This document shows positions 9,187 through 18,987 of a stretch of DNA of 64,000 nucleotides, piece after piece; the first letter of the stretch is position 1, and each line of letters begins with the position of its first letter. A program made the position numbers and the translations under genes. The notes beneath the pieces were generated by a model. It did not search any database. It was not told the DNA's origin and worked only from the letters and a program-made list of their open reading frames with translations. This DNA is from Acidimicrobiia bacterium (GTDB taxonomy: Bacteria; Actinomycetota; Acidimicrobiia; Acidimicrobiales; Bin134), in NCBI GenBank assembly GCA_022826705.1, contig JAJDUJ010000026.1:1-64000 (forward strand), in the 5' to 3' direction.

Positions 9187-9813
9187 TCAGCGGACAGTGG
9201 CGATGGTGAGTAGTTGGCGGAGCATGGCAGCGGTGGCGCCCCACACGGTGTCACCGTAGAGCTCGAAGAAGGTGATGGCCCGGTCGGTGCCATTGATGGG
9301 CCAGATCTCCTCCCGCCAGGCATCGTCGGAAAGGAGCTCGGCGGTGGACACCAGCAGGATTCGCTCCACTTCGGCGGGATCAGGGACCAGCCCGGTGGGC
9401 GGCCCGGGCAAGATGCCGACGAAGGGGTGGACCATCGACCGGCTGCCCACGGTTACGTAGCGGTCGATCTGGCCGATGACCTCGATGCTCTCGGTGTCCA
9501 GGCTGATCTCCTCGCGGGTCTCCCGTTCGGCGGTGTCGAGCAGTGTGGCGTCTACGGGTTCCTGGCGGCCGCCGGGGAAGGCCACTTCCCAGCCATGGGA
9601 GCGAAGGTGCCGGGCCCGGCGAATGAGCACCACGCAGATGTCGTTGCCGTCGGGGTAGAGCAACACAAGCACTGCGGAGCGCGGCTCCCGGCCGGTGGGA
9701 TTGGTGTCGCCCCAGGTTGACTGAGGACGGCCGTCCAGGGCTGTCCTCAGCTGGTCCAAGTCCACTCGTCGCTCGGAAGGATCGAGTTCAGCCCAGGGTG
9801 GGGGTCCGCCCAA
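9187..9813 (-). CDS. Nudix hydrolase, CoA pyrophosphatase-like
   Basis: A 208-residue Nudix protein. The box region FPGGRQEPVDATLLDTAERETREEISLD contains REtrEEisL, and the surrounding sequence (LIRRARHLRSHGWEVAFPGG) resembles the NudL group, which splits coenzyme A and related diphosphates. The assigned start is a TTG at 9813. The frame remains open upstream and encodes a stretch (FIPRPEQWRLGGPPPWA) that looks family-like but has no ATG/GTG/TTG before the TGA at about 9890, so the true start is unsettled. It lies 100 bases downstream of groEL on the same strand. Confidence 0.88.
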   Translation of the reverse strand: MGGPPPWAELDPSERRVDLDQLRTALDGRPQSTWGDTNPTGREPRSAVLVLLYPDGNDICVVLIRRARHLRSHGWEVAFPGGRQEPVDATLLDTAERETREEISLDTESIEVIGQIDRYVTVGSRSMVHPFVGILPGPPTGLVPDPAEVERILLVSTAELLSDDAWREEIWPINGTDRAITFFELYGDTVWGATAAMLRQLLTIATVR

Positions 9814-9913
9814 CCGCCATTGTTCGGGGCGGGGAATGAATTGGGGGCCACCCCGCTTTGTTGCGATGGCAGCCCCCAGTCAGGTTCTTTGGGTAGTTGA
9901 TGTGGCCGGCTGG

Positions 9914-11856
<1,943 letters not shown>

Positions 11857-11888
11857 CTTGGCCTCCAAATGGTTGGTTGACTTGAGCT

Positions 11889-11915
11889 TTAGCACTCTCA
11901 ATAGGCGAGTGCTAA
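11889..11915. promoter_or_regulatory. CIRCE operator (HrcA binding site)
   Basis: TTAGCACTC, nine bases, GAGTGCTAA: a perfect match to the CIRCE inverted repeat, located 33 bases upstream of groES. HrcA binds CIRCE and represses chaperonin genes until heat shock. hrcA itself is not in this window. Confidence 0.97.
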
Positions 11916-11944
11916 GAGTAGGGCGTGAGCCGCCCCCAGGCCAA
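11915..11944 (-). promoter_or_regulatory. Candidate groESL promoter
   Basis: On the minus strand TTGGCC and TACTCT are separated by 18 bases, directly upstream of CIRCE. The transcription start would then fall inside the operator, the usual arrangement for HrcA repression. The -35 lies at the very end of the tsaD region. Confidence 0.4.
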
Positions 11945-11945
11945 T

Positions 11946-12995
11946 TCAGGCTGCCGGTTCCCCCGACCGCATAAAGGGAAGCGGGAGGTTGGGATCGGCG
12001 ACGGTGTCCAGCGGGGAGGGACCGTCGAGCTGAAGTCGCTGCCAACCGGCGGCAGCCACCATGGCCGCGTTGTCGGTACACATGGAGCGGCTGGGCAAGA
12101 ACCCGCTGATGCCGGCGGCCACGCAGGCGTCCAGCAGTCGCTCTCGCAGCGAGGAGTTGGCCGCCACCCCGCCGGCCAGGCACAGGCCCTTGGCCTCGTA
12201 TTGCTCGGCAGCCTTGCGGGCTTTGTGGATCAGCACGTCTACCACCGCTTCCTGAAATGACGCCGCGATGTCGGGCACATCGAGGTCGGGGTTGTTTCGC
12301 ACGTGGTTGACCACTGCGGTCTTGAGGCCGCTGAACGAGAAGTCGTAACCGTCGTCGTACATGGGGCGGGGGAAAGCCACCGCCTCGGGATTGCCAGTCA
12401 TGGCCAGGCGGTCGATGACTGGGCCCCCGGGATAGCCCAAGTCCATGAAGCGGGCCACCTTGTCGAACGCCTCACCGGCGGCGTCGTCCAGAGTTTGGCC
12501 GATGAGCCGGTAGCGCCCGAAAGCCTCCATGAGCACCAGCAGGGTGTGGCCGCCGGAGACCAGCAGGACCACCACCGGCAGTTCCAGGTCGGGTTCCTCC
12601 AGGAAAGAGGAATAGAGATGGGCTTCCAGGTGGTTCACGGCCACGAACGGCACATCCCACACCAAGGCCAGCGACTTGGCTGCGCTCACTCCCACCAACA
12701 GCGAGCCGATAAGGCCGGGGCCGGCGGTAGCGGCCACCGCCTCCACATCGTGGTCGCTGAGACCGGCTTCGATCACCGCTTGGGCCACCACCGGGGTGAG
12801 CAGCTCCACATGGGCCCGACTGGCGATCTCCGGGACCACGCCGCCGTAGCGGGCGTGCAGATCCACTTGGCTGCTGATCACCGACGAAAGAACGGCGGAG
12901 GGGCCAGAGACCACGGCCGCCGCGGTTTCGTCACAAGAGGTCTCGATGCCCAAGACGATGGCGGGAGCTTCTTGAGGGGTTTCCAGAGCGGTCAT
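11946..12995 (-). CDS. tsaD: tRNA N6-threonylcarbamoyladenosine synthase subunit TsaD
   Basis: Transfers threonylcarbamoyl to A37 of ANN-reading tRNAs together with TsaB and TsaE. The 349-residue ASKHA-fold protein has [14 protein letters not shown] near the N-terminus, the metal-binding VNHLEAH motif, LLVSGGHT, and [10 protein letters not shown] near the C-terminus. The ATG at 12995 overlaps the rimI stop by four bases. It is the last gene of the tsaE-tsaB-rimI-tsaD run, just before groES. Confidence 0.97.
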   Translation of the reverse strand: MTALETPQEAPAIVLGIETSCDETAAAVVSGPSAVLSSVISSQVDLHARYGGVVPEIASRAHVELLTPVVAQAVIEAGLSDHDVEAVAATAGPGLIGSLLVGVSAAKSLALVWDVPFVAVNHLEAHLYSSFLEEPDLELPVVVLLVSGGHTLLVLMEAFGRYRLIGQTLDDAAGEAFDKVARFMDLGYPGGPVIDRLAMTGNPEAVAFPRPMYDDGYDFSFSGLKTAVVNHVRNNPDLDVPDIAASFQEAVVDVLIHKARKAAEQYEAKGLCLAGGVAANSSLRERLLDACVAAGISGFLPSRSMCTDNAAMVAAAGWQRLQLDGPSPLDTVADPNLPLPFMRSGEPAA

Positions 12996-13513
12996 GCGCA
13001 GTCCAGTTCTACCGCGATCTTGATGAGACGGTCGGCATAGTCGGGTTGTTGGATGTTGTCGGCCCGCATCACCACGGCGTCGGGAGACAGCCCCATGTTC
13101 TTGTAATACCCCCGCTGAATACCCACCGGGGCGAGGCCGAAGCGCCGGTAGAGGGCCTGGGCGGCGGGATTGTCGGCGGACACCTCCAAAGCGAGGCTGG
13201 TATTGCGGCGGCAGGCGGCCAACGCCAATGCCAAAAACAGCCGGGCGCCGATGCCCTGACCGCGGCAATCGGGGGACACCGTGACCGTGGTGATGTGGGC
13301 TTCGTTTTCCTCGAAGGCCACCCCAGCGTGGCCCACCAATTGACCGGGGCGGGCGATCACATAGAGCCGATCCTCGGGGCGGGCCAACTCAGCCTCGTAG
13401 ACATCCCGGGACCAGGGAATGGGGTAGCACTGGGCGTCGATGGCCATGACCTGTGGCAGGTGATCGGAGGTCATGGGAACGATCATCTGATCAAGAGTCA
13501 TGGGAAGGCTCAT
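12992..13513 (-). CDS. rimI: Ribosomal-protein-alanine N-acetyltransferase RimI-like
   Basis: A 173-residue GNAT acetyltransferase. The acetyl-CoA loop is seen in VSPDCRGQGIGARLF (R/Q-x-x-G-x-G/A), and LEVSADNPAAQALYRRFGL is the standard C-terminal motif. Its position between tsaB and tsaD is the conserved place of rimI, which acetylates the N-terminus of ribosomal protein S18. Both flanking overlaps are ATGA. Confidence 0.92.
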   Translation of the reverse strand: MSLPMTLDQMIVPMTSDHLPQVMAIDAQCYPIPWSRDVYEAELARPEDRLYVIARPGQLVGHAGVAFEENEAHITTVTVSPDCRGQGIGARLFLALALAACRRNTSLALEVSADNPAAQALYRRFGLAPVGIQRGYYKNMGLSPDAVVMRADNIQQPDYADRLIKIAVELDCA

Positions 13514-14217
13514 CGGGTGTTCCAGTTGATGTCGGCGTCGGGAACCCGAAGGTATATCGGTTTGAGTTCCCAGGGTTTGACAAACTCCTCCCGCAGCGCC
13601 CGAGCGTGGGCTAGTTGTACCAGCGATGCAGCCGAAGGGTGGGCCAGATCTTGTTCGGCGATTTCGGTCTTCTGGAGCCGGTCGAACACCTCGGAGTAGC
13701 GGCGGGCGCCGTCGCCCACCAGCAGCACCTCTTCGCTGGTGGCCAGCAACTCGGAGGCCAGATCGTCCGGGGTACCCACTTGGGCCTCTGACACCCGCTG
13801 GATCCCGCCGGGCACTTGACGGTAGAAGGCGTAGAACAGCTCACTGCGGCGGGCGTCGATGGCGGCCACAATCAGCCGGTTGGTGTGGCGCACGGCGAAT
13901 GCCAGCAGGTCGAGGCTGGATACGCCGATCATCGGCACCGCCAAGGCATAGGCCACCGCCATGGCGCTGGATATGCCCACCCGCAGGCCGGTGTACAGAC
14001 CGGGGCCGAGATCCACAGCCACGCAACCCACATCCCGCAGCTCGATCCGGGCCTGACGGGTCACAAACTGGATCTGGGGGGCGATGGTCTCGGCATGGCG
14101 GCGGCCCCGGGCGCTGTGAGCCGAAGCCAGCACCCCCTCGTGCCCGCCGAGTGCGCACCCCACCTGTTGGGTGGCCGACTCGATGCCCAGGATCAACACG
14201 GTGGGCTCTCCATCCAT
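13510..14217 (-). CDS. tsaB: tRNA threonylcarbamoyladenosine biosynthesis protein TsaB
   Basis: A 235-residue partner of TsaD with a degenerate ASKHA fold: VLILGIESATQQVGCAL at the N-terminus and DLGPGLYTGLRVGISSA, the typical TsaB G-P-G-x-Y/F-T-G-L-R motif. ATG at 14217 (MDGEPTVLILG) overlaps tsaE by 25 bases and gives a normal N-terminus; an ATG further upstream would add an arginine-rich stretch not seen in the family. Confidence 0.95.
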   Translation of the reverse strand: MDGEPTVLILGIESATQQVGCALGGHEGVLASAHSARGRRHAETIAPQIQFVTRQARIELRDVGCVAVDLGPGLYTGLRVGISSAMAVAYALAVPMIGVSSLDLLAFAVRHTNRLIVAAIDARRSELFYAFYRQVPGGIQRVSEAQVGTPDDLASELLATSEEVLLVGDGARRYSEVFDRLQKTEIAEQDLAHPSAASLVQLAHARALREEFVKPWELKPIYLRVPDADINWNTR

Positions 14218-14714
14218 TGCTCGATGGCGGCGGCCAAGTCGTCGGCTCGGGCCTGCCACCGGGATCCCACCGGGGTCAAGACCACGATTCGCTCGTCAGG
14301 TGGGCTGGGTTGACCCTCGATGAAGGTAAGCGCTACCTCGAGATAGTCATTGGGCAGGGCCTGGCGGATGGCGTCGCCCCACTCGATGAGGATCACCCCA
14401 TCGCTGTCCAGTAGTTCGGGCAAGCCCAAGTCGAGTACTTCGGAGATCTGGTCGAGGCGGAAGACGTCGAGATGGTGGAGGAGCAGCCGTCCGTCGTATT
14501 CCCGGGCCAGGGTGAAGGTGGGGCTGGTGACCGGCTCGCTGATGCCCAAAGCGGCGGCAAACCCCTGAGTGAAGGTGGTCTTGCCCGCGCCCAAGTCACC
14601 CACCAGCAGCAAGAGGTCGCCGGACTGGGCCAGCTCGGCCAGGCTGGCGGCCAACTCCCGGGTGTCATCGGGAGAGCGGGTGCGGGCTGGGATCATGGTG
14701 GCGTCTGGGCGCAT
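14193..14714 (-). CDS. tsaE: tRNA threonylcarbamoyladenosine biosynthesis ATPase TsaE
   Basis: A 173-residue ATPase that drives the TsaB-TsaD complex. Walker A is GDLGAGKTTFTQG, followed by the family motif VTSPTFTLAREY, the Walker B-like DVFRLD and ILIEWGD. It is the first gene of this tsa operon, with udg 19 bases upstream in the genome order but downstream in transcription. Confidence 0.97.
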   Translation of the reverse strand: MRPDATMIPARTRSPDDTRELAASLAELAQSGDLLLLVGDLGAGKTTFTQGFAAALGISEPVTSPTFTLAREYDGRLLLHHLDVFRLDQISEVLDLGLPELLDSDGVILIEWGDAIRQALPNDYLEVALTFIEGQPSPPDERIVVLTPVGSRWQARADDLAAAIEQWMESPPC

Positions 14715-14733
14715 TGGGGCGAGGGGACAGGAA

Positions 14734-15297
14734 TCATCCCGACATCGCCATGCGGGCTCGAACCAGATCAGAGCGCATCTGAGCCTCTTGGAGACCGCCG
14801 CCCCGCAGCACCGCCGCCGGATGGTAGGTGGGGATGATCACGGCGTCGGTGTTGGGCATCGGGTAGCTCTGGCCTCGCAGCTTGGTGATCCCGGTCTTCG
14901 TGTCCAGCAGCAGCTTGGAAGAGAAATTGCCCAGGGTGACCACCACCCTTGGGGCGATGAGCTCGACTTGCTGCTCCAGCCACGGGCGGCAGGCGTCGAT
15001 CTCGTCGGGTTTGGGATCTCGATTGTCGGGAGGACGGCACTTGACCACATTGGCGATGTAGCAACTGTCGCGGGTCAGCCCGATTTCCTCGGCCATCAGC
15101 CGGTCGAGCAGCTTTCCCGAGCGGCCCACAAAGGGAAGGCCCTGCTTATCCTCTTCAGCACCGGGTCCTTCGCCGACGAACATGAGGTCGGCCTGGGGGT
15201 TGCCCATGCCGAACACCACCTGTGTTCGGCCCTCGGCCAGCCCGCACTTTGTGCAATCGGCAGCTTTGGCGGCAACCTCGGCCAACGTCAACGTCAC
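14734..15297 (-). CDS. Family 4 uracil-DNA glycosylase (Fe-S)
   Basis: Removes uracil from DNA during base-excision repair. The 187-residue protein has the family 4 active-site motif [21 protein letters not shown], the C-terminal TYHPAAVLR motif, and four cysteines that can bind the [4Fe-4S] cluster: C15 and C18 (CTKC), VKCRPP and ACRPWL. It is transcribed towards tsaE and diverges from the membrane protein trio at 15451; the gap of 153 bases must hold both promoters. Confidence 0.93.
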   Translation of the reverse strand: MTLTLAEVAAKAADCTKCGLAEGRTQVVFGMGNPQADLMFVGEGPGAEEDKQGLPFVGRSGKLLDRLMAEEIGLTRDSCYIANVVKCRPPDNRDPKPDEIDACRPWLEQQVELIAPRVVVTLGNFSSKLLLDTKTGITKLRGQSYPMPNTDAVIIPTYHPAAVLRGGGLQEAQMRSDLVRARMAMSG

Positions 15298-15450
15298 AAG
15301 TCAAGAATACGCCCCCCACCAGCAGATTCGATAGGGGAGTGGCAAGTTATGGACTCGGACGGGTGCTGCGCCGCCGGAGCGCCTCGGTCCCAAGCCGCTG
15401 ACGGCAATACTGGTATTCTGCGCAGGCAGGAGCGAGGAGGGGTGCAGATC

Positions 15451-16578
15451 ATGATCGACTGGCTCGGCATCGACCATCTGTTCAAGTTGTCCGGCGGCGA
15501 GGTGGTGCTGGGATTCCTCACGCCCCTGTTCGTCTGCGCCGCGGTCTTCGTGGCGCACATGGTCCTGCCCGCGAGGCGCGTGCCTGGCTACGCCATCAAC
15601 CGCAAGACCGGCGAGCCCCTCAACTACCGGCTCAACGGATTGGCGGTGTTCGTGCTTGCCCACCTCGTGTGGGCATTCGCGCTGCCGCGCGACTGGTTCT
15701 ACCGGTCGACCATGTATGCGATAGCGAGCGGCTTCGTGATCGCGATCATCGCGACGATCTTCGTGGTGTTCTCCCAGCCCGAAGGCGCACAGAAGAACCG
15801 CTTGCTTGCGTTCTATCTCGGCCGTGCCCAAGAGCTGCAATTCTTCAACAACCGCTTCGATCTCAAGATGTACTTCTACATCGTGGGCGGCACGATGCTG
15901 TCGCTCAATTGTTGGTCCGCAGCCGCATGGCACAACGACAACGTTGCCGATGCCAACCCCGGCTTGTTCCTCTACGCCGCCATCAATTGCTTCTACATCT
16001 TCGACTACTTCGTCTGGGAACGGGTGCAGCTCTACACCTACGACCTCACCTACGAGAAGATCGGATTAAAGCTCGTCTGGGGCGGGCCGTTTGTGTGGGG
16101 TTGGATGTTCGTGCTGCCGTTGTGGGGCTTGGCGCCACTCTCCGACCCCGGTATCTCCGGCGGCGGGAGATACTTCTGGCTGATCGGCAGCGCCGCACTG
16201 TTCTTCGTGGGCTGGACGATTTCTCGCGGCTCCAACATGCAGAAGTACACGTTCAAGCGCTGGCCCGAACGCACGTTCCTCGGCATCATCGAGCCGGAGT
16301 ACATCCAAGCCGGCGACCGCAAGATTCTGTGCAGCGGGTTCTGGGGGAAAGCACGCCACTTCGGCTATTTCGGCGAAGGTCTGTACGGGATTGCCGTGGC
16401 GCTGACCTTTGGGCACTTCGGCAACCTGTGGGCTTGGACATACGTGATTTTCATCGTTGCGTTCTTCGTTCCCCGCCAGTTCGAGGACGACAAGGTCTGC
16501 GCCGAGAAGTACGGCGAAGAGAAGTGGGCCGAATACCAGGCTCGAGTTCCGTACCGGATCATCCCCGGCATCTTCTAG
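15451..16578 (+). CDS. ERG4/ERG24 family membrane protein (sterol-reductase-like), copy 1
   Basis: A 375-residue integral membrane protein with about ten hydrophobic segments. Motifs of the sterol C14/C24/C7 reductase family are visible: PGYAIN and LNYRLNG (45-63), GRAQELQFFNNRFDLKM (124-140; family G-R-E-L-N-P-R and F-D-L-K), QKYTFKR (264-270; family Q-K-x-x-F-R), GFWGKARHFGYFGE (296-309; family G-W-W-G-x-x-R-H/K-P-N-Y) and DDKVCAEKYGEEKWAEY then VPYRIIPGIF at the C-terminus. These surround NADPH in the known Methylomicrobium enzyme. Copy 1 has G in place of the conserved N of R-H-x-N-Y. ATG at 15451 follows AGGAGG. First of three tandem paralogs and the most divergent. Catalysis on a sterol is not shown. 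Confidence 0.85.
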   Translation: MIDWLGIDHLFKLSGGEVVLGFLTPLFVCAAVFVAHMVLPARRVPGYAINRKTGEPLNYRLNGLAVFVLAHLVWAFALPRDWFYRSTMYAIASGFVIAIIATIFVVFSQPEGAQKNRLLAFYLGRAQELQFFNNRFDLKMYFYIVGGTMLSLNCWSAAAWHNDNVADANPGLFLYAAINCFYIFDYFVWERVQLYTYDLTYEKIGLKLVWGGPFVWGWMFVLPLWGLAPLSDPGISGGGRYFWLIGSAALFFVGWTISRGSNMQKYTFKRWPERTFLGIIEPEYIQAGDRKILCSGFWGKARHFGYFGEGLYGIAVALTFGHFGNLWAWTYVIFIVAFFVPRQFEDDKVCAEKYGEEKWAEYQARVPYRIIPGIF

Positions 16579-16617
16579 CGCCGACCGGCTGAAGCGGTAC
16601 CGGAGAGGAGGCCACCG

Positions 16618-17754
16618 ATGTTCGAGCAACTCGGTGTCGGACACCTGACTGAGTTGACTGCGGGCGAGGCGGTGCTGGGGTTCCTCACGCCGCTGATCAT
16701 GATGGTCGCCTTCGTCGTGCTCCAGATGATCCTGCCCGGCAGGCGCGTGACCGGCTACGTCATCGACGCGGCCACCGGCCAGCCCCGCAGCTACCGCCTC
16801 AACGGCCTGCTGGTGTTCGCAGCGGCCCAGCTTCTGTGGTGGTTCGAGCTCACCGGCATGCCGCGCGACTGGTTCTACCGGTCATCGCTGTACGCCGTGG
16901 CCGGCGGAACGGTGCTCGCCGTCATCCTGACCGCGATAGCGGTGTTCACCCAGCCCGAAGGCGAGGTCAAGAACCGTTTGCTTGCCTTGTGGTTCGGGCG
17001 GGCCCCCGAGATGCAGTTCTTCAACGGCCGTCTCGACCTCAAGATGTACTTCTACGTGGTCGGCGGAACCATGCTGTCGCTCAACGCGTGGTCCGGCGCA
17101 GTGTGGCACCACGAGAACATTGCAGACCTCAATCCAGGCGTCTTCTTGTTCGCAGCGTTCGTCACCTTCTACGTGTTCGACTACTACATCTTCGAGCGGA
17201 CGATGCTCTACACGTACGACATCATTCACGAACGGCTCGGCTTCAAGCTGTTCTGGGGCGGGCTCTTCGTCTACGGCTGGGTGTTCATCATTCCGATGTG
17301 GGGTTTGGCGGCTCATCCCGACCCAGGACTCTCAGGCGGCTGGCGTGTGCTGTGGCTGATCGGTGCGCCTGCGCTGTACGCCGCCGGATGGGTCATCACC
17401 CGCGGCGCCAGCTTGCAGAAGTACACGTTCAAGCGCTGGCCCGACCGCACGTTCCTCGGGGTGTTCGCGCCGCAGGTCATCGAGGCTGGCGACCGCAAGA
17501 TCCTGTGCAGCGGCTTCTGGGGCGCCGCCCGGCATTTCAACTACATGGGCGAGTGGTGCTTCGGTCTCGCCATCGCCCTGGTCTGGGGTCATTTCGGCAA
17601 CCTGTGGGCATGGATCTACTTCGTCTACGTCATTGCGTTGTTCCTCCTCCGCCAGAGTCAGGACGACCGGCACTGCGCCAACAAGTACGGCCCCGAGAAG
17701 TGGGCCGAGTACCGGCAGCGAGTCCCCTATCGGATCGTCCCGGGCATCTACTAG
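16618..17754 (+). CDS. ERG4/ERG24 family membrane protein (sterol-reductase-like), copy 2
   Basis: A 378-residue paralog with the same segment pattern as its neighbours. It keeps YRLNG, GRAPEMQFFNGRLDLKM, QKYTFKRWPDR, GFWGAARHFNYMGE (the conserved N-Y is present) and a C-terminus DDRHCANKYGPEKWAEY, VPYRIVPGIY. By eye it is much closer to copy 3 than to copy 1. SD GGAGAGGAGG precedes the ATG and the gap to copy 1 is 39 bases, so the trio is probably one transcript. The aspartate pair before C-x2-K-Y-G is present, but the family HR-x-x-R-D has become R-Q-S-Q-D-D. Confidence 0.85.
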   Translation: MFEQLGVGHLTELTAGEAVLGFLTPLIMMVAFVVLQMILPGRRVTGYVIDAATGQPRSYRLNGLLVFAAAQLLWWFELTGMPRDWFYRSSLYAVAGGTVLAVILTAIAVFTQPEGEVKNRLLALWFGRAPEMQFFNGRLDLKMYFYVVGGTMLSLNAWSGAVWHHENIADLNPGVFLFAAFVTFYVFDYYIFERTMLYTYDIIHERLGFKLFWGGLFVYGWVFIIPMWGLAAHPDPGLSGGWRVLWLIGAPALYAAGWVITRGASLQKYTFKRWPDRTFLGVFAPQVIEAGDRKILCSGFWGAARHFNYMGEWCFGLAIALVWGHFGNLWAWIYFVYVIALFLLRQSQDDRHCANKYGPEKWAEYRQRVPYRIVPGIY

Positions 17755-17793
17755 CCTCGCTCCGCCGATTCTGTGGTGGAAGGGAGGTCGCCC

Positions 17794-18933
17794 ATGTTCG
17801 ACCGGCTCGGCATCGGGCACCTGACGGAGCTGACTGCGGGAGAGGCGCTGCTGGGCTTTCTCACGCCGCTGTTCGTGATGGCCGCGCTCTTTGTGCTGCA
17901 TATGGTCCTGCCCGGCCGTCGTGTCCCCGGCTACGTAGTCAACGCGGCCACGGGCCAGCCCCGCAGCTACCGCCTCAACGGGCTGCTGGTGTTCGCCGTG
18001 GCCCAAGTGTTGTGGTGGTTCGAGCTCACGGGCATGCCGCGGGACTGGTTCTACCGGTCGTCGCTGTACGCCTCCGCAGGCGGAACGGTTCTCGCCGTCA
18101 TCCTGACCCTCATCGCGGTCTTCAGCCAGCCTCCCGGAGAGGTGAAGAACCCGTTCCTGGCCTGGTGGTTCGGGCGCACGCAAGAGCTTCAGTTCTTCAA
18201 CAGCCGCTTCGACCTCAAGATGTTCTCCTATGTGGTCGGCGGCACGATGCTGTCGCTCAATGCCTTGTCCGGCGCGGTGTGGCACTACGAGAACGTCGCA
18301 GACCTCAACCCGGGCGTCTTCACGTTCGCGGCGTTCGTCTCCACCTTTTATGTCCTCAACTACTTTGTGGTCGAGCGGTCCCAGCTCTACACCTACGACG
18401 TCATCCACGAGCGCATGGGTTTCAAGATCATCTGGGGCGGGTTCATCGTCTTCGGCTGGGGGTTCATCATTCCGATGTGGGGTTTGGCGGCTCATTCCGA
18501 CCCGGGGTTCTCAGGCGGATGGCGGGTGCTGTGGCTGATCGGGGCGCCTGCCCTGTACTTCGCAGGGTGGTGCTTCCATTTTGGTGCCAACATGCAGAAG
18601 TACACGTTCAAGCGCTGGCCCGACCGCAAGTTCCTCGGCCTCATCGAACCGAAGTTCATTGAGGCTGGCGATCGCAAGATCCTGCACAGCGGATTCTGGG
18701 GTGCCGCCCGGCATTGCAACTACATGGGCGAATTGTGCTTTGGCCTCGCCATCGCCCTGATGTGGGGCTATTTCGACAACCTGTGGGCATGGATGTACCT
18801 CGTCCACGTCATCGTGTTGTTCCCCCTCCGCCAGAGGCAGGACGACCGGCACTGCGCCGACAAGTACGGCCCCGACAAGTGGGCCGAGTACCGGCAGCGA
18901 GTTCCCTACCGGATCGTTCCCGGCATCTACTGA
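17794..18933 (+). CDS. ERG4/ERG24 family membrane protein (sterol-reductase-like), copy 3
   Basis: A 379-residue paralog. ATG at 17794 (MFDRLGIGHLTELTAGEALLGF) follows GGAAGGGAGG and aligns with the starts of copies 1 and 2; an upstream ATG at 17773 would add seven residues not found in the others. Motifs: YRLNG, GRTQELQFFNSRFDLKM, QKYTFKRWPDRKF, GFWGAARHCNYMGE, DDRHCADKYGPDKWAEY, VPYRIVPGIY. It differs from copy 2 in the strand H-F/C-N-Y and in KILHSG versus KILCSG. The gap to copy 2 is 39 bases, the same as between copies 1 and 2. Confidence 0.85.
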   Translation: MFDRLGIGHLTELTAGEALLGFLTPLFVMAALFVLHMVLPGRRVPGYVVNAATGQPRSYRLNGLLVFAVAQVLWWFELTGMPRDWFYRSSLYASAGGTVLAVILTLIAVFSQPPGEVKNPFLAWWFGRTQELQFFNSRFDLKMFSYVVGGTMLSLNALSGAVWHYENVADLNPGVFTFAAFVSTFYVLNYFVVERSQLYTYDVIHERMGFKIIWGGFIVFGWGFIIPMWGLAAHSDPGFSGGWRVLWLIGAPALYFAGWCFHFGANMQKYTFKRWPDRKFLGLIEPKFIEAGDRKILHSGFWGAARHCNYMGELCFGLAIALMWGYFDNLWAWMYLVHVIVLFPLRQRQDDRHCADKYGPDKWAEYRQRVPYRIVPGIY

Positions 18934-18987
18934 TCCGGCTCGCGAGCCGATGCGCGGTTCAGTGAGGGTGCGGTACGGTCGGCAGTG

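Noticed and set aside
16836-18662. 608-codon frame running across ERG4/ERG24 copies 2 and 3
   Set aside because: It is a shifted reading of the same DNA, Arg-rich without membrane segments, and crosses the gap between two well-supported genes.
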